In this document: piece after piece, positions 59,386 through 64,000 of the stretch
Position numbering within the stretch: position 1 is the stretch's first letter
How the letters are laid out: every line of letters begins with the position of its first letter
Origin: Rhizophlyctis rosea
Lineage: Eukaryota > Chytridiomycota > Chytridiomycetes > Rhizophlyctidales > Rhizophlyctidaceae
Reading direction: 5' to 3'
Assembly (NCBI GenBank): GCA_027596075.1
Contig: JADGJC010000114.1
Coordinates: 1-64,000 of the forward strand
Length of the DNA stretch: 64,000 nucleotides
Notes under the pieces: model-generated
The model's database searches: none
What the model was told of the DNA's origin: nothing
Seen by the model: only the letters and a program-made list of their open reading frames with translations
Program-made: the position numbers and the translations under genes

Positions 59386-61740
59386 ATGTGCAATCTGCCA
59401 CCTACACGTACCACCGCGGGCGATGCCGTTTACAAGGAGCGATCCGCTAAACTCGTCCGATTGGTTGATGCGTTGAGGGATTTGGGCGCTGATCTGGAGA
59501 TTGACCTTCCACGTATATGGTGAGGACATGTTGCATTTCAATATATCAATATGACGTTGTCGATGCTGATGCTTCCGGATCTTTCAATTTGCAGCGTCGT
59601 CGGCAACCAATCCGCTGGCAAGAGCAGCCTTATCGAAGCCATATCACAAGTCGCCTTGCCCCGCTCAGATGGCACTTGCACTCGCTGTCCCATGGAAGTG
59701 CGCTTGTCGGAGCCAAAGGAGGATGCTGAGCAAGAATGGCACTGCGAGGTCCGCTTACACGTAGTCCAAAACGGCAAGCGAGAGGCCCTGTCCAAACCAG
59801 AGAGCGTCTGGCTTGTCAGAGATTTGACTGACCCTAGTCAGTTGGAAGATAAGCTCTGGAGGGCACAGAGGACTGCGTTGAACCCCAAACTCATTTTGGG
59901 AGACTTGAGCAAGGCTGCATCTCTGATGGATAAACTGGGTTGCGATGACACATACATTACTGATGAGATGAACTTTACCGAGAACACTGTGATTGTCAAA
60001 ATCACAGGGCATGGGTTGGGCAATTTGACGTTGATCGACCTGCCTGGTATCATACAAGCTACGGAGTCGAAGGCTGATGAGGTGTTCATCCCATTGATCA
60101 AGAAGCTGGTTGAGAAGTATATCAGCAATGAGAAGACGATCATTGGTAAGCTTTCCCGCTTTGAGATCATTGGTTGAGAAGGTGCTATCGCTAGTGCTAA
60201 CGCTATCGGATCATTCAGCGGCCGTGGTCAGTTGCAAAGAAGGTAGGGATAAAGTCGGTTTGCAAAACATCAATTGATCTGATGGCCAACTTATTCGTCA
60301 AAAACTTTCAGATTACGAGAACCAGGAAGTCCTCAAATTAGCCGGCGACCACGACCCCGACGGCCGCCGCACCATCGTCGTCCTCACTAAACCCGACACC
60401 ATCGAACCCGACTGCCACGCCATATGGTTCAATCAACTTTCCAACTCCACCAAGTCCACAACCTATGCCGTCCGCAATCCTCCCAAAAGCGAGCTCAAAA
60501 CCAACCCCTCATACCAATCCTCCCGCGAAGTCGAGTCCATCTTCTTCGACACTGCGCCTTGGAAGAGTTTCGATCGTCGGCACCTGTTGGGTGTGCCAAA
60601 TTTCCGCGACCGCGTGGGGAAAATGTTGATCCAGGCCATTCGTGACAGCATACCCGGTATTAGGGCCAAGGCGGACGCGCTATCCACAGAATGCCGCCAT
60701 CAACTGAGTTCGCTCCCGCCCCGTCCTACCGGCAAACCCCATGTTGTTCTTCGTCGGCTGCTTGATGCCTATGGACGCTCTGTCGAGGAACAAGCTCACG
60801 CAAGGGATGATGACGGCGATTTCTTCCGTCAGGTCGAAGCCATCGTGGTGGGCCTGCAGAATGCCATCCAGGACACCGGACCGAAATATGTAGTCTCTGC
60901 CAAATTAGTAGATGGGACGCCTGACGAAGGGGAGGAGTGGACTATCCGCCACGTTCGGGCCAAAATCGTGAAGGAGAAGCGTCGAATTCCACCTGGGTTC
61001 AATCCACCGAGCGTTGCCCACAAGTTGCTGGAGGGAGCATTAGACAGTTGGGGAGATTTAGTTCAGGAGGCTCTGGATGAAATTAGATCATTGACAGAGA
61101 AGATGGCATATAGTCAAGCCGAAAGGATCTTCGGTCAGTTCCCTGACTTGGAACAGAGAGCGAGGCAAGTAAATCACTGTCACCCTTTCCATTGTGCAAA
61201 GCTTGTTGGTCTAACAAATGCACATGGCTCTAACCCAGGCTCATGGTACGCGATTTGATCGAACAACACTTCCAAGCAGCGACCTTCCTTGTTGACAAGT
61301 TATACAAAGCTGAGCGTCAACCCTACCTTACCACCAGTGACCCCATCCTCGACCTTATCCGCAAAGCTACCTACCAAGATCTTTGCACTCAGCTTCAAAA
61401 CCTAAAAGTCTCCACCAGCGCCGCTCCCGCCACTCGCTCATCCTCCATTGTGCCGATCGAAGATGTCCTGGACGTGATGGCTCTTATCAAAGGTTACTTT
61501 GGCATAATGTCTCGCCGCTTCGTTGACTATGTCCGGCTCTTGATTGATACGGAGTTTGTGCTGATGTTTGGGGATAGCGTAGGTGTGGGGTTGAGGGAGA
61601 AGTTTGATGAGGAGGATGACGAGATGGTAGAGGAGTTGGTAAGGGAGGGGTCGGGGTATGAAGACCAACGGACAGAATTGGAGATTAGGGAAAACAGATT
61701 GAAGGAGGTTTTGAGGATGATTGCCGAATTTAGGTTGTAA
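59386..61740 (+). CDS. Mx-like dynamin-family GTPase
   Basis: Five exons (59386-59519, 59595-60145, 60219-60242, 60312-61164, 61239-61740) give 687 aa. The G domain carries G1 VVGNQSAGKSSLIEAI, G2 within GTCTRCPMEVRLSE, G3 LIDLPGI and G4 VLTKPD; LPRSDGTCTRCPME is the form seen in fungal Mx-like dynamins. A helical middle region and a C-terminal GTPase-effector domain (KGYFGIMSRRFVDYVRLLID) complete it. No PH or proline-rich domain is present, as in Mx, Vps1 and Drp1. It likely self-assembles and remodels membranes; the target membrane is unknown. Exon 3 is a 24-nt micro-exon (AAVVSCKE), needed for the conserved AVVxC strand. The last intron (61165-61238) starts GCAAGT: only this GC donor gives the right phase. 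The start at 59386 opens directly into a typical N-terminal helix. Confidence 0.92.
61165..61238 (+). other. GC-AG intron in the dynamin-like gene
   Basis: The exon end reads GCGAG followed by GCAAGT, the consensus of the GC-AG class; the acceptor is TAACCCAG. Using the GT four bases on would put the next exon, which reads LMVRDLIEQHFQAATF, out of frame. All other introns I modelled in the window start with GT. Confidence 0.75.
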
Positions 61741-61975
61741 GGATGATTTTGTGTGGTTGGAGGTCGGAGAACATCAAACCGTAAGAAGCAGCTACGTGTA
61801 TGTTTTGTAGTACTAGATTTGTAGTATCCGCATTTCTATACATGCGCGGGATTTTGATGTGCTACGGCGAGCATGCAGTTTGCTGGCAAGAAGATGCACA
61901 GATTCTCGGTTATCATTGGAAAGAACTCCTCGTCGATATACAATATCCAGACAAACCATCCTCCAGAGCCTAAGT
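61741..61975. other. Spacer between convergent genes
   Basis: This short 3' spacer lies between the dynamin-like gene (+) and the small ORF (-). Nothing else was recognised. Confidence 0.4.
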
Positions 61976-62260
61976 CTATCCCCTACTCCGTTCCCTCTCA
62001 ATCATCTTCGCCAACCTCTTGCCTCGATCTTCACTACTTCTCAACTCTGACTCGGTATGCTGAATGTCCCCCTCCGCCCTTTTCACCAACTCATCCGCCC
62101 GCTGGACTTGCTCTTTGGTGTCATCAAGTACCGGGGAGTGCATCAGGGGCGTCCAGTCGATATTGGTGTCTGGGACATCAGAAGGGTCAGTGGAGTTGGG
62201 ATTGTGGCCAGTGTCGGGGGCGGGGGATTCGTCGGTGGTTGCGTTTGGTGTGGTGGACAT
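61976..62260 (-). CDS. Small coiled-coil protein, hypothetical
   Basis: A 94-aa frame starts MSTTPNATTDESPAPD, an acidic Ser/Thr/Pro-rich half, followed by a heptad-like charged helix, residues about 48-94 (DTKEQVQRADELVKRAEGDI, then SELRSSEDRGKRLAKM). That bias toward a coiled coil, and a proper ATG, make it more gene-like than neighbouring frames. I do not recognise the family. It could be a whole small gene or one exon of a larger one. Confidence 0.4.
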   Translation of the reverse strand: MSTTPNATTDESPAPDTGHNPNSTDPSDVPDTNIDWTPLMHSPVLDDTKEQVQRADELVKRAEGDIQHTESELRSSEDRGKRLAKMIERERSRG

Positions 62261-64000
62261 TATTGATGTGGACGGGGATGGTTTCGGAGTGCTCTGGGAG
62301 GTGATAATGTTCGTCGTTGTGGTAAAAATGGTACGTCTTATCGAAGATGGTGGATGCTAAAAATTGATGGAGGAACAGACACTTGGCAAGATTGAACCGG
62401 GGATCGCTCCTTGAAGGTTTTGTTTGACATACTTCTCAAATCATGGAGCACGCGATCATGAGATCGTACCCTCAAGTTGGTGTCGTCATGAGTGGACCCG
62501 AACGAAGTGGACAGTTTTGCCCAATATTGAGTATATTGCCGAAGACTCCTCTACTTTTTTTCAATAACCCCGAGGGTCTGATACACAGGGAATCAATGAT
62601 ACCTCCTTCTTTAACAGATCAGGGCTGAAAATACTCTGTTGTGCTTTTCTGCCATCTGCCAAATCAAGCAAGCGATGTTCATTATGGTCATTGCGCTACG
62701 GGTCGTCATTGTTTACAAACAATGCAACTTTCTTACCGTGTACACGGACTGACGTATGCAACCTGTCACCATCTCGCAATTGATATTTGTGAAATGGTGG
62801 TATGATTCATAGTGACGTTGCTCCGCCGTCATACTACGTTTTAACGAAAGGTTGTGATCAAGAAGATTCATGGTACCTTCAGACGCATATGCCGTCCCGT
62901 TCTAAAATCCCCTGAAAGTGGACGGTCCCGCAAAACTGCAATTGGACTCTCATCAAGCAAAGTTGAAAACTATGAAAGTAATACTGAGTGACCAACCATC
63001 CTTGCCATACTCTTATTGTGGAAGGTGATCCTGGCTGGCCACCCATCCTTGCCATACTCTTATTGTGGAAGGTGATCCTGGCTGGCCACCCATCCTTGCC
63101 ATACACTTCAATCGTGGGTGGATGCTAGAAAAGAAACCATCCCGCCTGCAAGATTATTTGGCAGCAACGGGCTGTGAGCTCTGTCATCTCGTGCTGCACT
63201 TGATTCAGAGACTCGCAGGTCATGCCTATATCACAGATGAGTCAGATGTGCAACACTGATATCGAAGTCGGGCAATACTTGAGCGATTCATAACGTGCGG
63301 GTTCGTACGAGCCTTCCTTAACGCATAGCATACCGCAGAATCAGTCCAATTCGATAGCAGATGCCACCACTCTTTGGAGGAACCTGAGACAAGATACCTT
63401 GGAAGAATCAATTGACTGGACTTCGCATTAAGCGAGCTTTTTGTAGTTGAAAGCACTGCGCGAGCTTCTCCCCTCTCACCGATGTTTCACATATACGCCT
63501 TTGCATACAGATATGTCCAGATCACATCCGAGGCTTCTGGGCATTGACAGTAGCTACATGGAATCGATTCTCATCGCGATTCCTCGTTTCTTTTTTCTCA
63601 CCAAGAGGTGCTCTTTCTTGGCGTTACTATTGAACATATATGTTGAACGGTTCGGGTGCTGCGAGCCTATGTTCTTCCTCAATCGCCCAGGCAAGAATCA
63701 CCACCGTCTCTGAACCCTCTGATCACGGAGTCTATTGGGCGAAAGACGGGATTGACACATCACATTAATTGAGGTCGGTGCAGATGAAATCTAAATTATC
63801 ATGCTTAATGACTTCGCAGTCCTCAATGATCTTGACTGAGGAGAACTTCGCCACGATTGCGGTACTTTTTGCGGCACATAAACATCCTGTCCGGAGTTGT
63901 GGGCTTTCACAGGGCCAGCAGAACGGTACAATCGGCACGCGAGTATATGACAAATGGCTAATAAAGCTGGAATGGTACAGTTCATGACGGACATTGGACA
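62261..64000. other. Gene-free right end with one tandem repeat
   Basis: No coding sequence or RNA gene was recognised up to the window end, apart from the tandem repeat at 62990-63104. Confidence 0.45.
62990..63104. repeat. 47-bp tandem repeat, about 2.4 copies
   Basis: A 47-base unit starting CATCCTTGCCATACTC recurs at 62997, 63044 and, partially, 63091. The two full copies are almost identical (one difference near the left edge), so the duplication is recent. It lies in non-coding DNA. Confidence 0.9.

Noticed and set aside
1..64000. CRISPR arrays, bacterial operons, integrated viral or transposase genes
   Set aside because: The DNA is intron-bearing and eukaryotic; no spaced direct repeats, polycistronic gene runs, reverse transcriptase, integrase or transposase motifs were seen.

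Overview
This is a window of fungal nuclear DNA, most likely from a chytrid (Chytridiomycota). That is an inference: no rRNA or other marker gene is present. Genes are interrupted by many short introns (about 42-119 bp) with GT donors, pyrimidine-rich AG acceptors and CTAAC-like branch sites. Families include a C-terminal MYND-finger family, BTB proteins, ankyrin-like repeats with a W-W-K core, a PHO80-type cyclin and an Mx-like dynamin. The window is gene-poor for a fungus: only about one third codes, and several gene-free blocks of 3-8 kb are rich in homopolymer T runs.

Layout. 1-1.6 kb: 3' part of an OS-9/Yos9 ER lectin on (+), behind an extremely GC-rich leader. 1.6-6.5 kb: no gene seen. 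6.5-15.6 kb: an inverted pair of related MYND proteins, left copy clearly a pseudogene and right copy cut short at its 3' end, enclosing an IRG-like coiled-coil GTPase (-) and an unrecognised six-exon Cys/His-rich protein (+). 16.3-18.0 kb: methionine aminopeptidase 1 in seven exons (+). 19.4-20.3 kb: a degenerate 9-bp minisatellite. 22.8 kb: a 10-N gap. 23.6-24.8 kb: PHO80/PCL-type cyclin (-). 24.8-33.3 kb: no convincing gene. 33.3-34.6 kb: ankyrin-like repeat protein (+). 34.8 kb: tRNA-Leu(AAG) (-). 35.3-42.6 kb: three BTB relatives, two damaged, around the first of two single-pass membrane proteins with a cytoplasmic SH3 domain; the second lies at 46.6-48.8 kb, and a multi-pass membrane protein sits between them. 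48.8-53.8 kb: no gene seen. 53.8-58.8 kb: a 12-exon ABCC/MRP-type transporter (+). 59.4-61.7 kb: an Mx-like dynamin GTPase in five exons, with a 24-nt micro-exon and a GC-AG intron (+). 62-64 kb: a small coiled-coil ORF and a 47-bp tandem repeat.

The housekeeping genes (OS-9, MetAP1, cyclin) are unrelated single genes. The accessory genes show local duplication followed by decay: MYND pair, BTB trio, SH3-receptor pair. The best candidates for undescribed biology are the duplicated SH3 membrane receptors, the orphan Cys/His protein with two copies of a P-M-D-V unit, and the IRG-like GTPase with an altered P-loop. All exon models were built by eye from splice motifs and reading-frame continuity; coordinates of internal exons are given in the evidence fields.
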